The position numbers and the translations under genes are program-made. This document shows positions 46,033 through 53,460 of a stretch of 64,000 bases of DNA, piece after piece. Under the pieces are notes generated by a model. That model was given only the letters and a program-made list of their open reading frames with translations, was not told where the DNA came from and made no database searches. The number at the start of each line of letters is the position of its first letter. Positions within the stretch are counted from its first letter, which is position 1. Origin of the DNA: Winogradskyella sp. PG-2 (GTDB taxonomy: Bacteria; Bacteroidota; Bacteroidia; Flavobacteriales; Flavobacteriaceae); contig NZ_AP014583.1 in assembly GCF_000828715.1 (NCBI RefSeq), forward strand, positions 3,656,001 to 3,720,000, given 5' to 3'.

Positions 46033-46590
46033 TTAATTTATTTTATATTGAAATGCTAATTGAAATGCTCTATTAAAATTTTTATTTTTTATTATCGTTA
46101 CATCAGTTAAACCAACATAGTATCTAAATGATGCCATTATTTTCTCTGAAATACCATAACTCATACCCAAATTAACACCAAAATCTCTATTATAAAAATC
46201 TGATTTTAAATTTGAAATATAACCCTCTTTATCTTTAGCTGAAACTAGTAGAGATACTTGTGGGCCAGCATCTAAACTAAACTTTTCAAACAAGAATATT
46301 TTAGAAGAAACCGATAAGGCAATATAATTTAATATAATATCTGATGTTTCACCAGTATTTTCTATTTTAAAACCATATCCTGTATATAAAAGTTCTGCTA
46401 AAAATATAGCCTTTTCACTGGCAGGTAGTTCCATATAAAAACCTGCTTGAAGATTAACAGTTAAATCTATATTTTGAGTTCCATCTCCTACTAAATTAGA
46501 CACATTACTACCAATTTTAATACCAACAGGGCGATCCTGAGCATTAAGATTTAAGCTTGCTAAAAAAAGAAGAATAAAGAGTATTCTCAT
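46033..46590 (-). CDS. Outer-membrane beta-barrel (porin-like) protein
   Basis: 185 residues. A Sec signal MRILFILLFLASLNLNAQD is followed by amphipathic strands alternating with turns (GIKIGSNVSNLVGDG, LQAGFYMELPASEKAIFL, YTGYGFKIENTG), ending with an aromatic-basic tail (FQLAFQYKIN). This is the pattern of the OMP_b-brl/PorT-like proteins of Bacteroidota. It stands 4 bases before lpdA, an unusual partner. Function is unknown beyond outer-membrane location. Confidence 0.85.
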   Translation of the reverse strand: MRILFILLFLASLNLNAQDRPVGIKIGSNVSNLVGDGTQNIDLTVNLQAGFYMELPASEKAIFLAELLYTGYGFKIENTGETSDIILNYIALSVSSKIFLFEKFSLDAGPQVSLLVSAKDKEGYISNLKSDFYNRDFGVNLGMSYGISEKIMASFRYYVGLTDVTIIKNKNFNRAFQLAFQYKIN

Positions 46591-46651
46591 ATAAGCTAAA
46601 TGAAAAGCAAAAATACAAATGTTTTATGGGAAGACCATAAAAAAATGAAGC

Positions 46652-47161
46652 TTAGTAAAGCGGAATAATATCTTCTTTTAAACCTTTAGAATCAAGATAA
46701 TCTTTAACATTTAACGCATCATCTCCTCCCTTTTTTGCATGATGTAATAAAGTGTAAACATGAGGTCCTTTTGCATTTAAAAGTTTAGGGTTGAAATCTA
46801 ACATAGACTTTAAAATATCTAACTGTCCAAACAATGCCATCGTAAAAATATTTGCCTGCGCACCATGATTTAAAAAATAAGTCACTAATTCCTTATGACC
46901 TACAAGACTAGCCGCTCCTATACCTGTTTCAAAATCACCTGCGCGCCAATCGTGTGCGGCATTTATTAGTGTTGGATGTTCTTTATGTAATTCCTTTACA
47001 ATATCCATTTTACCATGAGCTGCACCAACAAACTTTTTAACCAATGCTTTATCTAATTGTGGTGGCTCTTTTTGCTCTTTGTCTTGAGCAAAAATTAATG
47101 AAGTCCCGGAAATTGCAATGAGTCCTATGCTAGCCGATTTTATAAACTGATCTCTTTTCAT
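46652..47161 (-). CDS. Secreted ankyrin-repeat-like protein
   Basis: 169 residues. The start MKRDQFIKSASIGLIAISGTSLIFAQ is a signal peptide (the K-R start with S-A-S core is Tat-like but lacks RR). The rest has ankyrin-type helices: GAASLVGHKELVTYFLNHGAQANIFTM and ALFGQLDILKSMLDFNP, then YTLLHHAKKGGDDA. It is part of a minus-strand run with the Lrp, CPBP and porin-like genes, separated by about 60 bases on each side. Function unknown. Confidence 0.75.
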   Translation of the reverse strand: MKRDQFIKSASIGLIAISGTSLIFAQDKEQKEPPQLDKALVKKFVGAAHGKMDIVKELHKEHPTLINAAHDWRAGDFETGIGAASLVGHKELVTYFLNHGAQANIFTMALFGQLDILKSMLDFNPKLLNAKGPHVYTLLHHAKKGGDDALNVKDYLDSKGLKEDIIPLY

Positions 47162-47223
47162 TATTCATGATTTCCGAAAAGGTATTTATAAATTAATCAT
47201 ATAACATCATCTTTAACATCAAT

Positions 47224-47850
47224 TTATAAAGGAAAGCCTAGCATTTCTCCCATACCAACGGTAAATAACCAACAACCATAAAACGCATGCTCAATAGAAA
47301 CTAAAAGTGTAGATTTCGTCTTCATAAAAGTTAATGCAAAAAGGAGTCCTCCAACAAAAGTTAGAATCATAACAAGTGTATTTTTAAAAAATAGATGTGC
47401 TAATGAAAACAACGCTGCATTCACTAAAATAAAAAGGTTATCGTTTTTAAATAAGTTTTGATAACGCTGAAAGAAAAACGTTCTATAAATTAACTCCTGA
47501 GGATAAACTGACAAAAAAGTATAAACACAACAGAATATTAACCAAACACGATAATCTTTAACTATTGGATTAAATAAAATCTCACGCTGAAAAGCAAACA
47601 TATATAGTGCAGTTATAATTGCAATACCTGTAAACTTTATAAATGTGAGTTTCCAAAAGCGTTTCCAGTCAATATGCTGTGCTATATGTATTTTTACCCG
47701 TTCTACACCAACTATTACAAAAAGCACATACAAAAAACCAATTACAGCTATTGTCATTTTTAATCTTACTGAAATGTTTAACACCATACTTATTGGTGCT
47801 AAAACGAATACTAGAAACATCTCAATACCTCTATACCTAATACTCTTCAT
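47224..47850 (-). CDS. CPBP-family intramembrane metalloprotease (PQE variant)
   Basis: 208 residues with about six helices. The motif 1 region reads SVYPQELIYRTFFFQRY: the consensus E-E-x-x-x-R is here Q118-E119-L-I-Y-R123, so the first Glu, thought to be catalytic, is Gln. Motif 2 FSLAHLFF (H152) and SIEHAFYG (H about 188) are normal. The family includes Rce1-type proteases. With Gln at the first position activity is uncertain; the PQE form may be a distinct subgroup. The gene starts 2 bases after the Lrp gene, so the two are co-transcribed. Confidence 0.85.
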   Translation of the reverse strand: MKSIRYRGIEMFLVFVLAPISMVLNISVRLKMTIAVIGFLYVLFVIVGVERVKIHIAQHIDWKRFWKLTFIKFTGIAIITALYMFAFQREILFNPIVKDYRVWLIFCCVYTFLSVYPQELIYRTFFFQRYQNLFKNDNLFILVNAALFSLAHLFFKNTLVMILTFVGGLLFALTFMKTKSTLLVSIEHAFYGCWLFTVGMGEMLGFPL

Positions 47851-47852
47851 AA

Positions 47853-48320
47853 TTATAACGTAATTGCAGTAGTATGTTTAACTTCATTAATCATAAACAT
47901 ACTATGCGTGCTCCCTATATGATCTATTTTAGTCAGCTTTTTAACCATAAACTCTCTGAAAGCCTTCATGTCTTTGACTAAAACTTTGAGTAAATAATCG
48001 TAATCACCACTAATATGGTAACATTCTAGAACCTCTTCTAGTTGATTAACCTCCTTTTCAAACTTCATAACATAATCTTGAGAATGCTGTACTAACTTAA
48101 TATGGCAAAAAGTTACGAAATTCTTCTCTACTTCTTCCTTGTCTAATAGTGCAACATAATTACTAATCACACCATTATTTTCAAGTTTTTTTATGCGTTC
48201 GTAAATGGCAGTAACTGATAAATTGAGCTTAAGAGATAAAGCTTTATTTGTTTGCTTACTATCTTCTTGGAGTAGCTGCAGTAGTTTTCTGTCAATTTCG
48301 TCGAAAATCATAATTATCAT
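47853..48320 (-). CDS. Lrp/AsnC-family transcriptional regulator
   Basis: 155 residues; the more likely start is M4 (48311; MIFDEIDRKLLQLLQED). The helix-turn-helix is TNKALSLKLNLSVTAIYERIKKLENNGVI and the RAM effector domain follows, with CYHISGDYDYLLKVLVKDM and MFMINEVKHTTAI. Lrp proteins respond to amino acids. It is divergent from a methionine gamma-lyase-like gene across a 150-base spacer that contains an ATTAAT inverted repeat, so it probably controls that enzyme. Confidence 0.93.
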   Translation of the reverse strand: MIIMIFDEIDRKLLQLLQEDSKQTNKALSLKLNLSVTAIYERIKKLENNGVISNYVALLDKEEVEKNFVTFCHIKLVQHSQDYVMKFEKEVNQLEEVLECYHISGDYDYLLKVLVKDMKAFREFMVKKLTKIDHIGSTHSMFMINEVKHTTAITL

Positions 48321-48415
48321 TTTTCAGTTAAAAGTCAATAATAATTAAAAATAAAGAAAATATATCTATTTATTTACCATAAAATAGATTTAAAATCTAA
48401 AATACCACAATTATA

Positions 48416-48446
48416 TTGACTATTAATCATATATTATTAATCTTTG
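48416..48446 (+). promoter_or_regulatory. Candidate promoter and operator of the methionine gamma-lyase-like gene
   Basis: TTG at 48416-48418 and TAATCTTTG at 48438-48446 resemble the Bacteroidota promoter with a 19-base spacer; the -7 box has one extra base. Between them lies ATTAAT (48422-48427) - 8 bases - ATTAAT (48436-48441), a dyad that overlaps the -7 region and could bind the divergently encoded Lrp protein. Confidence 0.4.
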
Positions 48447-48470
48447 AGGTAACAAATTATATCAATAGTT

Positions 48471-49688
48471 ATGAAATTTAAACCTGCAAACAATATTCAA
48501 GATTTACAATACTTCGGAGAATTCGGAGGTGTTAATCCATCAATTTCAGATTCTTCAACCTATACATTCCTTTCAGCTAAAACGATGTTTGATACGTTTG
48601 AGGGTAATGCAGATGGCTGTTATTTATACTCACGTCATTCATCTCCATCGAATTTATATTTAGGTGAAGCACTAGCTGCCATGGAAGGTACAGAAACCGC
48701 AACAGTAACCGCTTCTGGAATGGGAGCCATTACACCAGTTCTACTTCAACTTTGTGATGCTGAAGATCATATAGTAAGTAGTAGAACTATTTATGGTGGC
48801 ACATATGCATTCTTAAAAAATTTTACTCCGCGTTTAGGTATTGATACTACTTTTGTAGACATTACAAAACTAGATGTTGTAGAAGCTGCCATTACATCAA
48901 AAACTAAAGTGTTGTATTGTGAATCGGTTAGTAATCCCTTGCTCGAGGTTGCAGACTTAAGAGGCTTAGCCCAATTAGCAAAAAAGCACAATTTAAAATT
49001 AGTTGTAGACAACACCTTTTCGCCATTATCTATTTCACCGATTAAACTGGGTGCTGATATTGTGATTCATAGCTTAACAAAGTTTATCAATGGGTCTTCG
49101 GATACTGTCGGTGGCGTAGTTTGCGGTACTCAAGAATTCATCGACCAATTGCGCAATGTCAACGATGGTGCTGCCATGTTATTGGGCTCTACAATGGACA
49201 GCTTACGTTCTGCTTCCGTTTTAAAAAACTTAAGAACGCTACATATCAGAATGCAGCAACATAGTTATAATGCTAGTTATTTGGCTGAAAAGTTTGAAAA
49301 AGATGGCTTAAAAACTGTATATCCTGGTTTAGCGTCTCACCCATCGCATGAGTTATTCAAATCTATGATGAATGAAAAATATGGTTATGGAGGCATGCTA
49401 ACAATAGATGTTGGCTCTTTAGAAAAAGCCAATGCTTTAATGGAGCTAATGCAAGAACGTAACCTTGGATACTTAGCTGTAAGTTTAGGGTTCTATAAAA
49501 CTTTATTTAGTGCTCCAGGAAGTTCTACCTCATCAGAAATACCCGAAGATGAACAAATTGAAATGGGTTTAAGTGATGGGCTAATCAGATTTTCAATTGG
49601 TCTGGATGCAGATATTGAACGTACCTACGACATGATGAAAGCATGTATGATCGAATTAAATATTCTTGAAGCAGAAATGGTTTTATAA
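48471..49688 (+). CDS. PLP-dependent trans-sulfuration family enzyme, methionine gamma-lyase-like
   Basis: 405 residues, Cys/Met metabolism PLP-dependent family. K204 in IHSLTKFINGSSD is the PLP lysine; the family blocks SGMGAITPVLLQL, LKLVVDNTFSPL and SLGFYKTLFSAPGSSTSSE are seen. Members include methionine gamma-lyase, cystathionine beta- and gamma-lyase, and O-acetylhomoserine sulfhydrylase. I prefer the methionine gamma-lyase branch because it is paired with an Lrp-type regulator and no biosynthetic met or cys gene is nearby, but specificity is not certain. The start ATG has an upstream promoter-like signal. Confidence 0.85.
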   Translation: MKFKPANNIQDLQYFGEFGGVNPSISDSSTYTFLSAKTMFDTFEGNADGCYLYSRHSSPSNLYLGEALAAMEGTETATVTASGMGAITPVLLQLCDAEDHIVSSRTIYGGTYAFLKNFTPRLGIDTTFVDITKLDVVEAAITSKTKVLYCESVSNPLLEVADLRGLAQLAKKHNLKLVVDNTFSPLSISPIKLGADIVIHSLTKFINGSSDTVGGVVCGTQEFIDQLRNVNDGAAMLLGSTMDSLRSASVLKNLRTLHIRMQQHSYNASYLAEKFEKDGLKTVYPGLASHPSHELFKSMMNEKYGYGGMLTIDVGSLEKANALMELMQERNLGYLAVSLGFYKTLFSAPGSSTSSEIPEDEQIEMGLSDGLIRFSIGLDADIERTYDMMKACMIELNILEAEMVL

Positions 49689-49703
49689 AACTTTTTAGAT
49701 TAA

Positions 49704-50726
49704 TCAATTACCTTTTAAGCGAATCCAAAGCGCATTCATAGCAAAACCAAAATCGTCCATCTCTGGAGTGAATGGCTTCATGTTTAATCGGTTTCCATCT
49801 TGAAACAACTCAAGATTGAAAATAGCTTTATAACCACTCTTGGTTTTTACCAAAGGATAACGTAAATCTTTATATAAATAATCTCCATCTTCTAGAGCTT
49901 CTACATTAAAATAATCATTGCTAAACCAAGCTAAGTATTTAATATCGCTATAATCGTTTTTAGTTAGATCTCTAATCTTTGGAATAGTTTGCCAATCGGA
50001 AAATTGACTAGAACTATCAAGCAGAGAATAAAATCCAATATAATAGTTCTCATTAGTTTCTGCAATACCATACCAAAGGATATTATTTAAAATTGCAGGT
50101 TGTGTACTAAAACGTTCTTCTGTAATTCCTTTACTTTCAATTGATGATTTAAAAACAGTATCGATATAAAATTTATTAAAAACAGTGAATAATAGATATA
50201 CAGAACTGATGCCTATTCCTAACTTCAACCAAAATGTACGCCTATTTGTATTCCGCTTGTAAAACATCAAAATAATCACACAAAGTAAAAATGGCACTGT
50301 GTATAGTGGGTCTGCAACTGCAATATTATTAAAGGCTACACGATAATTAGAAAATGGTGCAAAAAGTTGTGTACCATAAGGTGTAAAACAATCTAATAAT
50401 GGATGTGTAAATAAAGACCAAAAAAATAATTTAGTCCAATCATTTTTAGAAGTCGTATGTAAACGTTTACCAGTATTATATAATTTGTGAGCTAGCCAAC
50501 CAAATAAGAAAGCACCTAAAACTGAAAATAAAATAGAATGCATAAAGCCACGATGAAAGAGCATAGCATCAATTTCATTTCCATGTAACCAGCTACCAAC
50601 AAAGACATCTAAATCTGGTATTGTACCGCCAATAGCGCCAAACAATAACGCTTTGTTTCCTGTTTTTTTACCAAGGATAGCTTCACCACAAGCAGCACCT
50701 AAAACGATTTGAGTTAATGAATCCAT
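49704..50726 (-). CDS. DUF457/YdjM-type membrane metal-dependent hydrolase
   Basis: 340 residues from M9 at 50726 (MDSLTQIVLGAACGEA); the earlier ATG at 50750 adds an unlikely MCTFALVI. The motif GAIGGTIPDLDVFVG, then MLFHRGFMHSILFSV, and later LFTHPLLDCFTPYGTQ match the metal-dependent hydrolase family (H-x-x-x-H and Asp ligands) once called LexA-binding inner-membrane YdjM. It has about four helices and a soluble C-terminal half (residues 195-340). Function unknown. It is divergent from nhaC; a perfect palindrome (50756-50769) lies in the spacer. Confidence 0.85.
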   Translation of the reverse strand: MDSLTQIVLGAACGEAILGKKTGNKALLFGAIGGTIPDLDVFVGSWLHGNEIDAMLFHRGFMHSILFSVLGAFLFGWLAHKLYNTGKRLHTTSKNDWTKLFFWSLFTHPLLDCFTPYGTQLFAPFSNYRVAFNNIAVADPLYTVPFLLCVIILMFYKRNTNRRTFWLKLGIGISSVYLLFTVFNKFYIDTVFKSSIESKGITEERFSTQPAILNNILWYGIAETNENYYIGFYSLLDSSSQFSDWQTIPKIRDLTKNDYSDIKYLAWFSNDYFNVEALEDGDYLYKDLRYPLVKTKSGYKAIFNLELFQDGNRLNMKPFTPEMDDFGFAMNALWIRLKGN

Positions 50727-50755
50727 AATTACAAGCGCAAAAGTACACATTTAAT

Positions 50756-50769
50756 CCATTTGCAAATGG
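50756..50769. promoter_or_regulatory. Perfect palindrome between the YdjM-like gene and nhaC
   Basis: CCATTTGCAAATGG is a 14-base perfect palindrome, 30 bases before the YdjM-like ATG and 41 before the nhaC ATG. Its TTTG core resembles a -33 box. It is a candidate shared operator. Confidence 0.45.
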
Positions 50770-50809
50770 TTTCACAAAATTGTAACATTACAGAACTAAA
50801 CTATACAAA

Positions 50810-52480
50810 ATGCAAGACGACGACTTATCAGAAATCAAAATTGAAGATCAGAAAATCATAGATAACAAGGAGCTCAATATCTTTGAGGCAATGGTTCCTG
50901 TAGTTATTTTAATGGGACTCCTTGCATATAATATCTTTTTTGCAAATGGAGAGATGTTTGGTGGTTATTCTAATCAATATATATTATTAATAGGTGGTTT
51001 TGTAGGATTTATTGGTGGTTTACTCAATAAAGTAACACCAATAATTATGATTAAAGAAGTTTGGGAAAATCTTAAAAGTGTATTTATACCAATTATGATT
51101 TTGTTCTTAGTTGGTGCACTTGCAGGAACTTGGCTAATAAGTGGTGTGATTCCAGCAATGGTTTATTATGGATTACAAGTATTGAGTCCTGAAATATTTT
51201 TACCAGCTTCAGTTATAATTGCTGCAGTTATTTCTATTGCTACTGGAAGTTCTTGGACAACATCAGCAACCGTTGGTATCGCATTAGTTGGCATAGGCAC
51301 AGCTCTAGGAATTAATCCAGGAATGATTGCTGGTGCTGTAATTTCGGGTGCGTATTTTGGTGATAAGATGTCTCCTTTAAGTGATACTACAAACCTTGCT
51401 CCTGCAATGGCTGGAACAGATTTATTCACACATATAAAATATATGGCATATACTACTGTGCCAACGATTATAGTAACACTAATTGTATTCGGAATTATAA
51501 GTGCCTCTATTGAGCCTACAGGAAGTTCTGATACAGATTTTATACTAAGTAGAATTGACACTTATTTCAATATTACACCTTGGTTATTCTTAGTTCCTGT
51601 TGCTGTTGTAGCTCTGATATTACTTAAAACAAAACCTCTAGTTGCTTTAGCATCTGGTGTAGTTTTAGCTATAATTTTTGCTTTTATGTTTCAACCTAAC
51701 CTAATTGGTACTATCTCAGATTCTTCATCTAGGACAGTAGTTAATTCTATTTTAATTGATACCAACATTGAAATTGCAGACGAAGAATACTTAGCCGTTC
51801 TATCGGAATCAGACATAGAAAAAATTAATAATGATAAGGATGGTCTAGAAAAGCTGTTTTCTGATGATGATTTAAAAGGTGTCTATACATTAGAAAGCTT
51901 AAAAACATTCTTTTCTTCAGATTATAATGACGCAACTATATTACGAAATAAAGCTAAAAATCTAGAAAAGCTCATAACTATTAAAAGATTAAAAAAGTTA
52001 TTTAGTTCTGGTGGAATGAAAGGCATGCTTTGGACCATATTCCTAATTTGTTGTGCGATGGTTTTTGGTGGTATCATGGATGGTATTGGTGCTTTAGCTA
52101 GAATTACAAAAGCATTATTGTCAATAGCATCAACTGTATTTGGTTTATTTGGAGCTACTGTTGCAAGTTGTTTAGGTCTTAATATCATAGCATCGGATCA
52201 ATACCTTGCACTAGTTATTCCTGGTAAAATGTTTAAACAAGCCTATGAAGATAAAGGCTTAGCACCTGAGAATTTAAGTCGTACACTAGAAGATTCTGGT
52301 ACAGTAACTTCAGTTTTAATTCCTTGGAACACATGTGGAGCTTATCAAAGTGGTGTTTTAGGAGTAGGTGTTGGAGAGTATTTCTTCTATGCGATTTTTA
52401 ATTGGTTGAGCCCTTTTACAACATTACTATTTGCTGCATTTAGAATAAAAATCAGGCAATTATCGAGTAAAATGTCTTAA
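50810..52480 (+). CDS. Na+/H+ antiporter NhaC family
   Basis: 556 residues with about eleven membrane helices. NhaC exchanges sodium for protons across the inner membrane. Recognisable stretches are VGALAGTWLISGVIPAMVYYG, TGSSWTTSATVGIALVGIG, GAVISGAYFGDKMSPLSDTTNLAPA, and later LEDSGTVTSVLIPWNTCGAY. A charged insert of about 90 residues (316-405, with ADEEYLAVLSESDIEKINN) sits between helices in the middle and is not typical of shorter homologues; it appears cytoplasmic or periplasmic. In a proteorhodopsin-bearing marine cell such antiporters can use light-made proton gradients to expel sodium, which is inference here. Confidence 0.92.
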   Translation: MQDDDLSEIKIEDQKIIDNKELNIFEAMVPVVILMGLLAYNIFFANGEMFGGYSNQYILLIGGFVGFIGGLLNKVTPIIMIKEVWENLKSVFIPIMILFLVGALAGTWLISGVIPAMVYYGLQVLSPEIFLPASVIIAAVISIATGSSWTTSATVGIALVGIGTALGINPGMIAGAVISGAYFGDKMSPLSDTTNLAPAMAGTDLFTHIKYMAYTTVPTIIVTLIVFGIISASIEPTGSSDTDFILSRIDTYFNITPWLFLVPVAVVALILLKTKPLVALASGVVLAIIFAFMFQPNLIGTISDSSSRTVVNSILIDTNIEIADEEYLAVLSESDIEKINNDKDGLEKLFSDDDLKGVYTLESLKTFFSSDYNDATILRNKAKNLEKLITIKRLKKLFSSGGMKGMLWTIFLICCAMVFGGIMDGIGALARITKALLSIASTVFGLFGATVASCLGLNIIASDQYLALVIPGKMFKQAYEDKGLAPENLSRTLEDSGTVTSVLIPWNTCGAYQSGVLGVGVGEYFFYAIFNWLSPFTTLLFAAFRIKIRQLSSKMS

Positions 52481-52787
52481 GCAATATTATATCTCATAAA
52501 TTAAACATAAGTATTCTAGACTTTTGAGTTTAATCTTATAACTAAATTTCATTTCCAATGACCATATTTTGTGTTTGAAATCTTCAATAATTTTGGTTCA
52601 ATTCATAATTTTTCTCTTAAATTTCTTTATAATTTACTCGTATATTCATTTTTTTTGGTTAAAAAATTGATTTTATAATTTATATTATCATATTAATTGA
52701 AGCCTTAACTATTTTCAACCTAATATCCTAACTTATTGACCTCAAAAACAGTTAGTTAAATAATTCAAAAAGCAAATAACATTTGTT

Positions 52788-52868
52788 AAAAAACACGCAA
52801 TAGATGTTTGATTAATAAGCATTATTAAATCGTTTAAATGCAAATAAATACGATTATGTGTGTTTTTT
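52788..52868. repeat. Long inverted repeat / possible structured RNA or terminator
   Basis: aaaaaacacgca (52788-52799) pairs with tgtgtgtttttt (52857-52868) through 12 bp including one G-T pair. A second dyad aatcgt (52828-52833) / acgatt (52850-52855) is nested inside. The 3' side ends in six T, so on the plus strand it could be the end of a small RNA or of a long nhaC mRNA. Nothing shows that it is transcribed. Confidence 0.4.
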
Positions 52869-52898
52869 GAAAGAATTTTTATATATTAGCATAAAATT

Positions 52899-53040
52899 TA
52901 ACCCTTAATCGATAACTATGAAATCCCAAACAAATATTCAGCACTATTTCTAAGGTATATTAATTCTATATACCCAAGATTTCCTTTTATAAGTTTATAA
53001 AAACAGCAAAATTGATTTTTTTGACTGATCATATTCATGT
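52899..53040 (+). repeat. Diverged direct repeat, copy 1
   Basis: Copy 1 of a two-copy repeat. Shared blocks in order are taacccttaat..ataactatgaa.tccc, gtatattaattcta, a pyrimidine-rich ttccttt block, and aacagcaaaatt.att with a T-run. It contains a short frame MKSQTNIQHYF. The distance to copy 2 is about 315 bases. Confidence 0.6.
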
Positions 53041-53213
53041 GATATATGCATTTATATACAATAGCACATAAGTATTATGATTAGTGTAAAAGAAATAGTA
53101 TTGGATATTACATAATTAAAAAATTATGAAGCCAGACACTTAAATAATAAGAACTAACCAGACCATACATTAATTCATGTGACTATTTTTTAATGAATGT
53201 GTCTTAATAGTAA

Positions 53214-53350
53214 TTAACCCTTAATTAATAACTATGAAGTCCCCTAAAATATGCGATACGAATTCTATTGTATATTAATTCTAACATTAGCCAGAATTCC
53301 TTTTCAAAGTTATTAAACAACAGTAAAATTATTTTTTTACTGAACCGCAT
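53214..53350 (+). repeat. Diverged direct repeat, copy 2
   Basis: Copy 2, similar to copy 1 by eye over most of its length with small indels. Its frame is MKSPKICDTNSIVY and does not match copy 1 beyond the first three residues, so the peptides are probably not conserved. It ends about 110 bases before the T9SS cargo gene. Confidence 0.6.
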
Positions 53351-53357
53351 TCTTATG

Positions 53358-53372
53358 GTATTCTATGAATAC
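53358..53372. promoter_or_regulatory. Palindrome upstream of the T9SS cargo gene
   Basis: GTATTC-tat-GAATAC is a perfect 6-bp inverted repeat with a 3-base centre, about 90 bases before the ATG at 53461. It may be a regulator site; no factor is known. Confidence 0.35.
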
Positions 53373-53460
53373 TATAGATAGGTTCATACAAGAAATTAAT
53401 GGAGTTGTTGTAAAAATATTTTAGCAAACTGATTGTTGAATTAAAATAATTTTAATAACA

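Larger units (their letters stand above)
52481..53460 (+). other. Gene-free region with a diverged direct repeat and a hairpin candidate
   Basis: 980 bases with no credible gene. It holds a hairpin candidate (52788-52868) and two related copies of about 140 bases (52899-53040 and 53214-53350). The copies begin with the same kind of 22-base block (taacccttaat...taactatg), and each includes a tiny ATG-started frame (11 and 14 codons). Near the 3' end a palindrome GTATTC-tat-GAATAC (53358-53372) precedes the T9SS cargo gene. The length is unusual for this compact window, where other spacers are under 230 bases. Confidence 0.7.

Noticed and set aside
52920..53270. Leader peptides MKSQTNIQHYF and MKSPKICDTNSIVY as genes
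   Set aside because: The two short frames agree only at MKS, so selection on the peptides is not supported.
52481..53460. CRISPR array or insertion sequence remnant in the gene-free region
   Set aside because: Only two diverged copies are present, without regular spacers, terminal inverted repeats or transposase traces.
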